A stretch of DNA of 39,384 nucleotides from Singulisphaera sp. GP187 (GCA_945905925.1 CAMDQN010000062.1:1-39384); one strand, 5' to 3'. Shown: positions 1-8,609, numbered from the stretch's first letter. A program made the numbers and translations. Notes: a model not told the origin generated them from the sequence alone.

Positions 1-753
1 GTCCGTCATCTTCTTCGTTTCGCCTAACTCGGAGAGCCACTTCCGCTGATCGTTGACAGCGGTAAGGAGCGTCATGCGGTCTTGCAGTTGGGTCACGTCC
101 ATGCCGGTCGCGGGGCGGAGGTTGTCCACCTTGAAGTCGGCTTTGTTGGGGTCTTGCGTGATCTGCATCACGTCATGTTTCGGCCCGAGAAACCCCGCGT
201 ACTGACCCGGCCACAGCAGTGGACCTTCCATCAAGTACGTAGGCAGGTTGACGCCGACTGGCGTGCCTTCGGGTGGGCTGCGGTGGTAACTGAGTCCGGC
301 AGCGTAGTTCGGGAAGTCATCGCGCGAAGCGATTTTGTCGAAGAACGCGCCGGGTTGCTTGTGTCCTGTCAGGACGTGGTGCGTCGCGACGAGGTGGTTG
401 TTCTCGCGGTGCGAAAGCGACCGCACCACGGAGTACATTTTCGACCGCGTGGCGAGCTTCGGGATGTGTTCGCTCGCGAGCAGTCCGGCTGTCTTCGTTT
501 GGATCGCCTTGTACTCGCCGCGAATCTCCGCGGGCGCGTCCGGTTTCGGGTCGAACGTCTCGTGGTGGCTCGCCGCGCCTGTGAGGAACACGATCAGCAC
601 CGACTTCGGTTTCTTGCCGTGTGCAAGTGAGGGTGCGTCTTTTGAACCGGCGCGCGCGAAGGACGACAGCCCAAGTCCGAGCAACCCGGAGTAGCCGACT
701 TGGAGCAACTCGCGGCGGTTGATGCCGATGGTGTGGCGGTGTGCGGTGGGCAA
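1..753 (-). CDS. DUF1501 family secreted protein (partial, C-terminus beyond window)
   Basis: The 251 visible codons run off the left edge. The chosen start is TTG at 753: an in-frame TGA lies three codons upstream and no ATG lies before the signal. The N-terminus has a twin-arginine-like signal (INRRELLQVGYSG, then a hydrophobic stretch ending in FARAG), so the protein is probably Tat-exported. The mature part begins with a beta-strand (KSVLIVFLTGAASHHETFDPK) and contains LASEHIPKLA and VRSLSHRENNH, typical of DUF1501. That family is related to the sulfatase/alkaline phosphatase fold and is heavily expanded in planctomycetes; its substrate is not established. Such genes often pair with DUF1549/DUF1553 cytochrome genes. 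No such partner is seen upstream here, and the downstream side lies outside the window. Confidence 0.85.
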   Translation of the reverse strand, partial: MPTAHRHTIGINRRELLQVGYSGLLGLGLSSFARAGSKDAPSLAHGKKPKSVLIVFLTGAASHHETFDPKPDAPAEIRGEYKAIQTKTAGLLASEHIPKLATRSKMYSVVRSLSHRENNHLVATHHVLTGHKQPGAFFDKIASRDDFPNYAAGLSYHRSPPEGTPVGVNLPTYLMEGPLLWPGQYAGFLGPKHDVMQITQDPNKADFKVDNLRPATGMDVTQLQDRMTLLTAVNDQRKWLSELGETKKMTD

Positions 754-1098
754 GGGGGCCCCTCAGAAACGCGGAGGTTCGGCGGGATACATCTATTAGA
801 GCATCTGGCGACGGTGGAGCAAGAGGTTCGGTGCAGATTGGACTCTCAGCCGGCCACGGTCGGTGAGCGCTCCGCGTGTGCGTCACGGAGAGGATGAGGA
901 CATCAGTGGCCATGACCCGGTAGGCCATGGCGACTTGGAACGACAGGACGAGTGATCAGAGTCGCTGCACAATGGGGCCCGCGGGTTTAGGTTTGGTCTA
1001 TGAGCCACACGAGCCGTTCGAAGCGAATGCCTGTCACGTTCCGGCAAACTGACCGGGGTCACGCTTGAGGCGTTTGACCAACCGTTGGGCGATCGGTG
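754..1098. other. Intergenic stretch without a recognisable gene
   Basis: These 345 bases separate the DUF1501 start from the altronate dehydratase stop. Short open frames exist on both strands, but none has a recognisable family, ribosome site or signal peptide. The stretch should contain the DUF1501 promoter; I could not identify convincing -35/-10 boxes. Confidence 0.5.
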
Positions 1099-2667
1099 TT
1101 ACAGTGTGGGGCCGATCGACCACGGGGCGAACTCCTCTTCACCGACGCCGTTCAGTTCGCTCTTCGTTTGCTCCCCGCTTGCCACCGAGAGCACCTTCTC
1201 GAAGATTTCGCGGCCCACGGTTTCCACCGGCACGCCGTCGAGAATCTTCCCGGCGTCGATGTCCATGTCGCCGATCATGTGCTTGTAGAGCGGCGTGTTG
1301 GTAGCGACCTTCACGCACGGGGCCGGCTTGCACCCGAACACACTCCCGCGACCCGTCGTGAACACGCAGACGTTCGCACCGCCCGCGACGATGCCGGTCA
1401 TGCTCACCGGGTCGTAACCGGGCGTGTCCATCACCACGAATCCCTTCGCGGTGACCGGTTCCGCGTAGCGGTAAACGTCTACCATCGCGGTGCCGCCGGC
1501 CTTCGCGATTGCACCCAACGACTTCTCGTAAATCGTCGTGAGGCCGCCTTCTTTGTTACCCGGCGAGGGGTTGTTGTTGATCTCCGCGCCGAACATCGAC
1601 GTGTACCACTCCCACCATTTGATGCGCTCCACGAGCTTCTCGCCGACTTCCTTCGACACCGCGCGGCGTGTGAGGATGTGTTCGGCACCGTAGATTTCGG
1701 TCGTTTCGCCGAGGATGCTCGTGCCGCCTTGCTGAACCATCATGTCGCTCGCGACGCCGAGCGCCGGGTTTGCGGTCACGCCGCTGTTGCCGTCGGAACC
1801 GCCGCAATTCGTTCCCAGAATGAGGTGCTTCGCGGAGATTTGTGTCCGGCGCACATCATTCACGCGAGGCAGCATCTCCGCGACTGCTTGCACACCGGCT
1901 TCGACGGTTTTGCCGATTCCGCCGCACTCCTGAATCGAGAGCGCGAGTGGGGTGCCTTTCTTGCCGTCGAGTTGGAGCAGGTTCAACTTCTCGTTCTCGA
2001 TCAGGTGCGAAGCCTGCACGATCTCGCAGCCCAAGCCGACGAGCAGGTACGCCGCGACGTTCGGGTGCCGTGCGAAGCCCGCGAGCGTGCGGTCGAGTTG
2101 CTGGTGGTCGGGGCCGTCGAACTGCATCCCGCAGCCCTGACGGTGAACGATTGCGATAACGCCATCGACGTTCGGGTAGTCCTTCAGAAGTCCCAAACCG
2201 CGCACGCGGTCCGCGATGTACTTGCTCGTGCTCGCGGAGCAGTTAACGGTGCTGATGATCGCGAGGTAGTTTCGCGTGCCATATCGCTGGTGAACCGCTT
2301 TCCCGGCGCCTCGGTCGAAACCCATGAACGAGCGGTACTCGGCCGGTGGCGGGAGCGGCGCGGGAATCTGACTCGCGTAGGCGTAATCGCGCTCGAACGC
2401 GCCCGCGATCACGTTGTGAACATGGATGTGTTCGCCTGGGCTGATGCTCCGGCCTGCAAACCCGATGACCTGACCGTACTTGTGAATCGGATCGCCTTCC
2501 TTGATCGGCACGAGCGCGAACTTGTGACCCATCCCGATCCCCTTCGAGAGCGTGAACGTGCCGCCATCGAACGCGAAGGTGGTGTCCTTCGGGATCGGTT
2601 TGCGGGCGACCGCTACGTTGTCGGAGGGGCGCAGGTGAACGGCGTAATCGCTGATCGGAACGGACAT
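1099..2667 (-). CDS. uxaA: Altronate dehydratase (UxaA family), full length
   Basis: The 522-residue protein has the full two-part UxaA architecture. An N-terminal SAF domain occupies about residues 1-100, and the large C-terminal catalytic part carries the conserved Cys/Gly motifs NCSAS, GCGMQFDGPDHQQLDRT, IQECGGIGKT, GTNCGGSDG, NPSPGNKEGG, and MDTPGYDP followed by CVFTTGRGS. The family dehydrates D-altronate to 2-keto-3-deoxygluconate in the galacturonate pathway, using a metal cofactor in the cytosol. Galactarate and other sugar-acid dehydratases share the fold, so the exact substrate is an inference. The ATG at 2667 has a GGAG ribosome site about 8 bases upstream. No other uronate-pathway gene is directly adjacent. 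SDR, SMP-30 and TIM-barrel sugar enzymes lie 12 kb away. Confidence 0.9.
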   Translation of the reverse strand: MSVPISDYAVHLRPSDNVAVARKPIPKDTTFAFDGGTFTLSKGIGMGHKFALVPIKEGDPIHKYGQVIGFAGRSISPGEHIHVHNVIAGAFERDYAYASQIPAPLPPPAEYRSFMGFDRGAGKAVHQRYGTRNYLAIISTVNCSASTSKYIADRVRGLGLLKDYPNVDGVIAIVHRQGCGMQFDGPDHQQLDRTLAGFARHPNVAAYLLVGLGCEIVQASHLIENEKLNLLQLDGKKGTPLALSIQECGGIGKTVEAGVQAVAEMLPRVNDVRRTQISAKHLILGTNCGGSDGNSGVTANPALGVASDMMVQQGGTSILGETTEIYGAEHILTRRAVSKEVGEKLVERIKWWEWYTSMFGAEINNNPSPGNKEGGLTTIYEKSLGAIAKAGGTAMVDVYRYAEPVTAKGFVVMDTPGYDPVSMTGIVAGGANVCVFTTGRGSVFGCKPAPCVKVATNTPLYKHMIGDMDIDAGKILDGVPVETVGREIFEKVLSVASGEQTKSELNGVGEEEFAPWSIGPTL

Positions 2668-2998
2668 GATTGTCTCCGGGAGGAGGTTCGCACGGGGTAT
2701 TTCTTCAACTTAGCGGGTCGCGGCGTGATGTGTAACGGGAACCGTCGCGCGGGTCGCGTTGGCGGCGTGATCGTGTTGCGTGTGACGGTTGTGCCGCTCG
2801 CACGGCGGCGCCAGGAAAGTGTCTCAACGGAGGTCGAGGAGCAGTGTTGCGGCGCGTCGCGGGGCAAGTAGAATACCAAAACTCCGTAACCCTTACCGTG
2901 TCCGATCTTGGCATGTCCTACTATCTTGACGGCCAACACTGGGGTTCGCCGTCATGGGCGCGTTACCAATCGGCCGCGGGTCGCGGAAAGGTCGGGCG
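2668..2998. other. Divergent intergenic region
   Basis: These 331 bases lie between the divergent starts of the altronate dehydratase and the small membrane protein, so both promoters should be here. No recognisable gene, repeat or operator was found. Confidence 0.4.
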
Positions 2999-3199
2999 AT
3001 GGACAAGGCACTTTGCTTCGGGGCGCTCGGTGTCGGTGCCCTCATGATGCTGGTCTTTCTGCTCGATCTCATCATGGCGGTGCCGTTCGGCGGCGGTGTG
3101 ACGAAGGGCAATCCGTATCTCGTCGCCGATATCCTGGGGCTACTCGCTTCGGGCGTCGTCGCGTACCTCGGCTGGAACGCGTCGCGCGACTTGAAGTAG
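2999..3199 (+). CDS. Small two-helix membrane protein, unknown function
   Basis: The 66-residue product starts at ATG 2999 with an AAAGG-like ribosome site about 9 bases upstream. An in-frame extension to 2954 is possible but adds a charged, unlikely leader. Two hydrophobic segments (around LCFGALGVGALMMLVFLLDL and VADILGLLASGVVAYLGW) are joined by a Gly/Pro loop, giving a hairpin in the inner membrane, and the tail is basic (NASRDLK). I do not recognise a named family. The gene is followed by a strong symmetrical terminator shared with the convergent cobA-hemD gene. Confidence 0.75.
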   Translation: MDKALCFGALGVGALMMLVFLLDLIMAVPFGGGVTKGNPYLVADILGLLASGVVAYLGWNASRDLK

Positions 3200-3213
3200 G
3201 CAGAAGGCAGTAG

Positions 3214-3275
3214 GTAAAAAGTAAAAGAGAAGACGGAGGGCAGAAGCGCCACCCGTCTTCTCTTTTACTTTTTAC
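3214..3275. terminator. Bidirectional terminator, perfect 23-bp inverted repeat
   Basis: Bases 3214-3236 and 3253-3275 are perfectly complementary (23 of 23), separated by a 16-base loop. Each arm begins or ends with an A/T-rich run, so the transcript from either strand ends in a U-rich stem. It sits between two convergent genes and overlaps the TAA stop of cobA-hemD at 3265-3267. Confidence 0.75.
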
Positions 3276-4815
3276 ATTCCTCGCCTGCGAGATGCACGAC
3301 CGCCGCAATCAGTCCGTCCTCGGTGAAGGTAGTCGCCTCGGCCGCGACCGGGAAACCGAGCGCGCGAACCGCGTCTCCGGTGATTGGACTGATCGCGACC
3401 AGTCGGATTTCGCCGCGCTCCACGCGACCGCGGATGGTCTCGTCGAAACCACTGAGTATTCCGCGCGCAATGTTTGGACTTGGCAACGTGACGTAGCGGA
3501 TTTCGCCGCGCCGCAGCGCATCGAGAACGGTCGCGATTGGCGTGATCGCGTCCACCTGGTCGTACACTGCGACCTGATCAATCGTCGCAACCTTCGCCAA
3601 CTCATCCTGAAGTTCCGCACGCCCGCGGTTGGCACGCGCGAGCAACACGCGATTCCCGCGGACGTACGGCTTGAGTGCGTTCGCGAGTCCTTCGGACGAG
3701 AATGTGTCCGCGGGCACCACGTCGGCGCGGAGCCGGTATTCGCGGAGTGCGTCAGCCGTCTTTGGGCCGATCGCAGCGAACTTCACACTGCCGAGATCGC
3801 GCAGATCGCGCCCGATCGCGTCGAGGCGACGGAGCATGGCGTGAACCCCGTTCGCGCTGGTGAACACGAGCCAGTCCCATTCGCCACGCCGCAGTTGTCC
3901 CAGCGCCGCATCCACGAGCGTGAAGTCCGCGAGGTCGCGAATTTCGACAGCCGGCATTTTTGAAACGACCGCGCCGAGATGTTCGAGTTTGCGGACCATC
4001 CCGCCAGCCTGGTGTGACGGGCGCGTGACCAACACTCGTTGACCGAACAACGGGCGTGACTCGAACCACGGATGCGACGCGCGCTGTGCTACCGTTTCGC
4101 CGATCAGGACGAGGCCGGGCGCTTCCAGGCCGGCATGTCGGCGGGTTTCTTCCAGTGTGCCGAGGGTCGCGAACACGGACCGCTGTTCCCCAACCGACGC
4201 GCGTTCCACGATGGCTGCGGGCGTGTCTGGGGACTTCCCGTACTTGAGCAATTCCGCGACGATCACCGGGAGCCGCGCAATGCCCATGTAGATCGCGAGC
4301 GTGCCCGGGAACGCGGCAACGGCTTTCCAGTCGAGTTTGTTGCCGGGCTTGGTCGGCAACTCGTGCCCGGTGATGAACGCGATGCTGCTCGAATACATCC
4401 GGTGCGTGAGCGGGATTTCGAGGTACGCGCCGGCCGCGAGCGCTGCGGTCACCCCGGGCACGATCTCATACGCGAGTCCTGCGGCGCGGAGCGATTCGGC
4501 TTCTTCGCCGCCGCGGCCGAAAATGAGTGGGTCGCCGCCCTTCAACCGCACGACGGTCTTGCCTGCGGTCGCGGCCTCAACGAGTTTCTTGTGGATGTGT
4601 GGGTACTTGTCCGGGTGGGTGCCGGGCAGGTCGCGGACGCAGATGCGCTCAGCGTGTGGCGGTGCCAAATCGAGCAAGCGCTCAGGCACGAGTTGGTCGT
4701 AGAGCACGAGGTCGGCGCGGCCGAGCACTTCCGCCCCGCGAACCGTGAGCAAGCCGGGGCTGCCCGGACCGGCGCCGACGAGAAAGACAAACGGGTTCGC
4801 GGGGTCGTTTTGCAT
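3265..4815 (-). CDS. cobA-hemD: Uroporphyrinogen-III C-methyltransferase / uroporphyrinogen-III synthase fusion
   Basis: This 516-residue bifunctional protein acts at the tetrapyrrole branch point. Residues 1 to about 245 are the SAM-dependent methyltransferase (SUMT), with VGAGPGSPGLLTVRG, LKGGDPLIFGRGGEE, VPGVTAALA and FITGHE motifs; it methylates uroporphyrinogen III at C2 and C7 to give precorrin-2. Residues about 257 to 505 are the HemD domain (QRVLVTRPSHQAG, FTSANGV, AIGPKTADALR, LPSPN), which closes hydroxymethylbilane to uroporphyrinogen III. This fusion order is known in several phyla. The start at 4815 is an ATG. The gene follows tatC on the same strand with a 75-base gap holding an imperfect inverted repeat, so co-transcription is uncertain. 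No cysG-type oxidase/ferrochelatase is nearby. Confidence 0.93.
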   Translation of the reverse strand: MQNDPANPFVFLVGAGPGSPGLLTVRGAEVLGRADLVLYDQLVPERLLDLAPPHAERICVRDLPGTHPDKYPHIHKKLVEAATAGKTVVRLKGGDPLIFGRGGEEAESLRAAGLAYEIVPGVTAALAAGAYLEIPLTHRMYSSSIAFITGHELPTKPGNKLDWKAVAAFPGTLAIYMGIARLPVIVAELLKYGKSPDTPAAIVERASVGEQRSVFATLGTLEETRRHAGLEAPGLVLIGETVAQRASHPWFESRPLFGQRVLVTRPSHQAGGMVRKLEHLGAVVSKMPAVEIRDLADFTLVDAALGQLRRGEWDWLVFTSANGVHAMLRRLDAIGRDLRDLGSVKFAAIGPKTADALREYRLRADVVPADTFSSEGLANALKPYVRGNRVLLARANRGRAELQDELAKVATIDQVAVYDQVDAITPIATVLDALRRGEIRYVTLPSPNIARGILSGFDETIRGRVERGEIRLVAISPITGDAVRALGFPVAAEATTFTEDGLIAAVVHLAGEECKK

Positions 4816-4824
4816 TGCGTCTTC

Positions 4825-4890
4825 GGCGAGCGGCGCGGCGTTAGCCCGCCGGCGATTCGGGAGGTAACCGGCGGGCTGCCGCCGCTCGCT
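4825..4890. repeat. Imperfect intergenic inverted repeat (REP-like)
   Basis: Arm 4825-4852 pairs with 4868-4890, with two small bulges in the left arm. The outer ends read GGCGAGC / GCTCGCT. It lies between the tatC stop and the cobA-hemD start and may act as a terminator or attenuator. Similar repeats occur elsewhere in this window. Confidence 0.55.
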
Positions 4891-6078
4891 CTAAACCGCG
4901 ACCTCCTCGGCCGCTTCGGATTCCTCGTTCTCGTTCGGGTCGAAACCCGGGAACAGGTGACAGATCAGGATGCCGGTCAGGTACAGCCCGAACATAGGCG
5001 CGAACAGGTACATCATCGTTACCACGTCGGGTGTGGGCGTGACCATCGCCGCGAAGAATGCGATGATGATGCACGCGTACCGCCACTTGGTGAGGAAGTC
5101 CTGCGCCGTGAATAGCCCGATCCTGTTCAGGAAGACCATTACCAGTGGAGTCTGGAACGAGATTCCGAACACCAGCGGCAAGATGATCGCCAGGCTGAGC
5201 CACTCGTTGAGTCGGATGTCCGGGTCGAAGCCGAGCATCTCGTTGAACTTCAAGAGCGCCTTGACCGCGCCTGGTAACACGATGAATTGACAGAGCAGCA
5301 CGCCGCCAATGAACAGGAACACGCTGGGGCCGAAAAACAGATACGCGTACTTCTTCTCGTGCGGATACAACCCGGCCCCGACGAACGCCCAGAACTGGTA
5401 CAGGATGAACGGGCACGCGAGCACGATCCCGCACAGTATCGACACCTTGAAGTACACCACGAATGCTTCCTGTGCGCTCAACGTGGTGATGTATTTCTTG
5501 CTGTCGATTAAGATCTGGCCGGTGTCGCTCATCCCGCTGATCTCGGCAGGGTAGACTTCCCACTCGACTGGCAACTGCTGCGACGCCCCCGCCTTGACCG
5601 GGCCGAACGCCGGCTCGAACTGCTTCGGGTTCACCAGGACACGCAACTTTTGCGGCGCCCCGAGTAACGTCACCCGCTCTTCCGCGCTGAGCGCTCCGAT
5701 GTTGTTGCCGTTCGCAGCCAGTTTCTCGCGGACCTGGGCGATGGCGTCCGGGTCGGACTGGGTGATCTGTGCGATCTTCTCGTTGGCGTTCTTGACCGCT
5801 CGCCGGTAGAAGTAGTCACGCGTTTGGGACTCGACCGGCTCCGTGATGACGGTGAGCATCGGACGGCCGACGCCGATGTTCCTGTTCCCGATCGAGGTGC
5901 CGATCGCGTCGAGGATGAAGCCAATCACGAGGAACAGCAGGAGCCACTTCAGCGCGTTCAGCATCCGGTAACGCAGTTCCTCGATGTGTTCGCCCAGAGA
6001 CATCCTCGTGTCTTTGAACATGTCATCGGGGTACTCGTTGTACTGTTCCTTGAGCTTTGCGATCGCCTTGGTGGGCAT
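4891..6078 (-). CDS. tatC: Sec-independent protein translocase TatC with enlarged first periplasmic loop
   Basis: The 395-residue protein is the multi-helix receptor of the twin-arginine translocase, which exports folded proteins across the inner membrane. The hallmark MSLGEHIEELRYRML lies at 27-40, TM1 at about 41-60, then KVSILCGIVLACPFILYQFW and GAGLYPHEKK (211-243), and the later helices including VTPTPDVVTMM (346-356). The usual length is about 250 residues. The excess is an insertion of roughly 115 residues between TM1 and TM2 (about 62-200) with a charged, partly helical character and no Cys. The start was set at ATG 6078; a longer frame to 6198 adds a non-conserved leader. The acidic C-tail is normal. 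No tatA or tatB is adjacent. Confidence 0.93.
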   Translation of the reverse strand: MPTKAIAKLKEQYNEYPDDMFKDTRMSLGEHIEELRYRMLNALKWLLLFLVIGFILDAIGTSIGNRNIGVGRPMLTVITEPVESQTRDYFYRRAVKNANEKIAQITQSDPDAIAQVREKLAANGNNIGALSAEERVTLLGAPQKLRVLVNPKQFEPAFGPVKAGASQQLPVEWEVYPAEISGMSDTGQILIDSKKYITTLSAQEAFVVYFKVSILCGIVLACPFILYQFWAFVGAGLYPHEKKYAYLFFGPSVFLFIGGVLLCQFIVLPGAVKALLKFNEMLGFDPDIRLNEWLSLAIILPLVFGISFQTPLVMVFLNRIGLFTAQDFLTKWRYACIIIAFFAAMVTPTPDVVTMMYLFAPMFGLYLTGILICHLFPGFDPNENEESEAAEEVAV

Positions 6079-6393
6079 AACGACGGACCCCGTGCTGGGG
6101 GTAACCCAACCCGAGGCGAAGGTGCCCAACCGGTTGGCAAAAGTGGGTGAGGCTGGAAGGTCATTTTTTATCGTATGAAGCGGACCCGACACACACAAGA
6201 CAAGCTTCGGGCGGTCGGCTGCCTACGGCTTCGCGGGGAAGGATTCCGGGCGTCGTCGGGGCAAGTCGTTCCGGTCGTGCCGGCTCCAACTTCTTTCATC
6301 TGGGGGCACCGCATTTGCGAGGTGCAGACCGGTCGCGTCGCGGGGCGATAATGCCTGTGCGAAGGATTCGCATTTGTCGACTCGGAGTTTCCC

Positions 6394-6612
6394 ATGCGCT
6401 CGCGATTGCTCGTATTGGCATTGATCGCGGTGACCGGATGCGGTCGGTCCTCCGGCCCTCTGGAAACGCGACAGTTGGGGCGCGCTGACGCACCCGGTCA
6501 CGACATCTCGGAGCAGCAGAAACGCGGGCGCGAGCGGCTCTCCATTTCCGAAGACGACTTCCGTATTGGGCCAAGGGGCTACATTGACCGGCCCAGCCCG
6601 ACAGGGCGGTGA
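6394..6612 (+). CDS. Small predicted lipoprotein
   Basis: The 72-residue product begins with a basic n-region and a hydrophobic stretch ending in a lipobox (LIAVTGC, Cys16), so it should be lipid-modified and anchored in a membrane. The mature part of about 56 residues is polar, rich in Arg, Gly and Asp, and probably unstructured. I recognise no domain. It is divergent from tatC and transcribed alone. The region between the two starts (6079-6393) holds no other gene. Confidence 0.7.
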   Translation: MRSRLLVLALIAVTGCGRSSGPLETRQLGRADAPGHDISEQQKRGRERLSISEDDFRIGPRGYIDRPSPTGR

Positions 6613-6869
6613 GTCGCGGACCGCTACAATCGCCCTGCCCACCGACCGCGACGTAATCATCGTTCGATGCTCGGACTCACGGTCGGCGACGCGCCAGGTC
6701 TGCAGGCAGAACCTGTCGCCGCGGCGCGTGAAGAGAATCTTCCCGGACCGCAGGGCGAGAGCGTTTTCAGACAATTCGTAGCGGAGTCGCGACAATCAGG
6801 GCGTGTGTGAACGTTCGCTCCCTGCCGGTCGCGGCTCGGGCCAGACGCTACGCAGTAACTGAAAGTGCT

Positions 6870-7122
6870 CTATCCGGAAGTTGGGTTTGGGTGGTTGAGC
6901 CGTTGGATCGCCTTCTCGGGCAGAGCGGCGATCTCGTGTGTAGCGGCGGCGATGCTCAGGGCGTCCATTCGGTTGAGCAGATACACGGCCACGTTCCGCA
7001 ACGATGCCAGTACCTGTGGCGTTCCCTTTGCGAACCCGGCAACGGTCCTCGCCCAACGTCACATCACGCACCTATTGCAGACCGTTCTCGAGCGACCAAT
7101 GCAGGCGGGTCAGACCCCATGA
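6870..7122 (-). pseudogene. ISAs1-family transposase relic (C-terminal end)
   Basis: The reverse strand reads WGLTRLHWSLENGLQ, then a TAG (7072-7074) where the family has Trp or another residue, then VRDVTLGEDRCRVRKGNA. After an extra base at about 7017 the frame changes to QVLASLRNVAVYLLNRMDAL, running to a TAG stop at 6870. The pattern HWxIEN...DVxxGEDxxRxRKGNAPxxLAxLRxxAxNLL is the C-terminal signature of ISAs1 (DDE) transposases. With one nonsense change, one frameshift and the whole N-terminal part missing, this is a dead fragment. I did not find terminal repeats. Confidence 0.8.
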
Positions 7123-7277
7123 CACGGCCCCTCAGAAAGCGCCAAACTCATACCCAAAGCCACCAACTCGCCCAAGATCAACCCAGTGTCGCCCTGCCGC
7201 GACTGTAAGTGAAGTGCCCCGCCAGGGGTATTCTCCGATATGCAATGACAGCATCCCGAACCTGCGGAGAACTCGTC

Positions 7278-8066
7278 ATGGCCGAAGGCCCTTTGCCCGA
7301 ATCGCTCGACGTGATCGCGGTCGCCCCGCACCCGGACGACCTCGAAATTCTCTGCGGGGGCACGCTCGCGAAACTCGTCAAGCAGGGCTACAAGGTCGGC
7401 ATCTTCGACCTCACGAGCGGCGAACCGACCCCGCGAGGTTCGCTCGACACTCGAAAGCAAGAAGCCGAAGACGCGCGGCGCATCCTGAACGTGCCGGTGC
7501 GCATCAACGTCGAATTGCCGAATCGCGTCTTGATGGACGGCCCGGAAGCGCGGTTCGCGCTCGCGACGCAGTTCCGCAGATACCGGCCCGGCATCGTGAT
7601 CATCGCCGCGGGTCGCACGCCTGCGGCTTCGCCGGATCATCTCCAGGGCGGGCTGATCGGCGAAGCGGCGCGGTTCTATTCGCAACTCACGAAGTGGGAC
7701 GAGCGGTTCGACGGCACCAGTCCATATCGCGTGCCGCACCTCGTGTACGTTCCGTTCGCGTTCGAGGCGGAACAGCGGTCCTGGCACAGCACGTTCGTGG
7801 TGGACATCAGCGACACGATTGAATTGAAGATCGCGGCGGTGAAGGCTTACGCGTCCCAGTTCGACGCGGCCCGCTTCTCTCGCGTTGAACACATGATCCG
7901 TTCGACGAACGGGTTCCACGGCGCGCGCTGCGGATACATGTACGGCGAGCTATTCGTGCTGCCGACGCCGGTCGGCGCCCCGGACTTGGTCGCGTTGGTT
8001 CACGGGAGCAAAGGCTCGCTCGCGCCGGTGCAGATACCGGGCAAGGATCACTTACCGATGGGGTGA
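7278..8066 (+). CDS. PIG-L / LmbE family deacetylase
   Basis: This 262-residue protein belongs to the zinc-dependent N-acetylglucosaminyl deacetylase-like family (PIG-L, BshB, MshB). The signature VIAVAPHPDDLEILCGG lies near residues 12-28, with His and Asp-Asp as metal or catalytic ligands; SGEPTPRG and ASPDHLQ (distal His ligand) follow in the usual order. The start is ATG 7278, with GGAGA seven bases upstream; the frame could extend to GTG 7209 but without a ribosome site. Size and the SGExxxRG motif resemble the BshB1 (bacillithiol) group, but no bshA or bshC is nearby, so the substrate is open. Its end overlaps the convergent gene by 15 bases. Confidence 0.88.
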   Translation: MAEGPLPESLDVIAVAPHPDDLEILCGGTLAKLVKQGYKVGIFDLTSGEPTPRGSLDTRKQEAEDARRILNVPVRINVELPNRVLMDGPEARFALATQFRRYRPGIVIIAAGRTPAASPDHLQGGLIGEAARFYSQLTKWDERFDGTSPYRVPHLVYVPFAFEAEQRSWHSTFVVDISDTIELKIAAVKAYASQFDAARFSRVEHMIRSTNGFHGARCGYMYGELFVLPTPVGAPDLVALVHGSKGSLAPVQIPGKDHLPMG

Positions 8067-8609
8067 GGAACGTGCGACTGGAGCCAGGATTTCCAGAACC
8101 TCGACGGCGGGCTGGTCACCGGTGTAGATGACCCCGAGGCGACCGAACGTCTCGGTGCCAGCGGGCACGCGGAACCATTCCGCCATCTCGGAACTGAGCG
8201 CCACGCGAAGGTAGGCGACCGGCTCGATGCGGCGGAGCATATGGTGTTGAATCAGCACGCGGCCGAGCGGCGTCTTCCCTTCGACAATCGCATTGCGAAC
8301 GATGTCGGGGCACACACCGAGGTCGATCCGCACGAGGCCGAACTGAACCACATACGCCGGGTCTTCCTTCAGAGCGAGCAGGATTTTTCGAGCGTACTCG
8401 TTACCACCGCGCCGACAACTCATTACTCGCACGTCCACGGGCGAACCATAGAACTCTTCGACCGTCACGGTCATGTGGTGCGTGTGGACGAGTAGTTTGT
8501 GGTACGGTTCGGGGACTTCGTGTGCGCGCACTTCGACCGCGAAGGGGCGGTCCGGTGAATCGGGGAACAGTCGGTACAGGTGGTCGAAGGTGGGGGCGGT
8601 GGTGAGCAA
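8052..8609 (-). CDS. Chorismate lyase-like (UbiC/UTRA fold) protein
   Basis: The roughly 185-residue protein has YGSPVDVRVMSCRRGGNEYARKI, VQFGLVRIDLGVCPDIVRNAIVEGKTPLGRVLIQH, RRIEPVAYLRV, and a C-terminal pattern of Gly-Arg-Leu-Gly and AVEVLEILAP. The fixed order of the Arg after FG and the LGRVL/E-rich segments is that of the chorismate pyruvate-lyase superfamily, which makes 4-hydroxybenzoate for quinones. I take the TTG at 8609 as start because the frame upstream runs into the antisense of the prenyl synthase; the true start is uncertain within about 20 codons. It lies 130 bases downstream of the polyprenyl synthase gene on the same strand, which fits a role in a prenylated aromatic compound. 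Activity on chorismate is not shown. Confidence 0.65.
   Translation of the reverse strand: MLTTAPTFDHLYRLFPDSPDRPFAVEVRAHEVPEPYHKLLVHTHHMTVTVEEFYGSPVDVRVMSCRRGGNEYARKILLALKEDPAYVVQFGLVRIDLGVCPDIVRNAIVEGKTPLGRVLIQHHMLRRIEPVAYLRVALSSEMAEWFRVPAGTETFGRLGVIYTGDQPAVEVLEILAPVARSSPHR

Noticed and set aside
811-833. Similarity of GACGGTGGAGCA-GGTTCGG at 811-833 and around 11861-11880
   Set aside because: The match is short and breaks quickly on both sides, so I could not call a repeat.
1096-2871. 591-codon open frame antisense to the altronate dehydratase
   Set aside because: It mirrors the uxaA gene in a GC-rich genome, has no recognisable family and no ribosome site. The same applies to long antisense frames at 4072-5115, 9355-10098 and 26936-27868.
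6223-6795. 190-codon frame on the minus strand across the lipoprotein gene
   Set aside because: It overlaps a plausible lipoprotein with a clear lipobox and shows no domain or usual amino-acid pattern. A short gene in its 5' part (6613-6795) cannot be excluded but is unsupported.
7209-7277. Longer start (GTG 7209) for the PIG-L gene
   Set aside because: The leader is not conserved-looking, and the ATG at 7278 has GGAGA at proper spacing.
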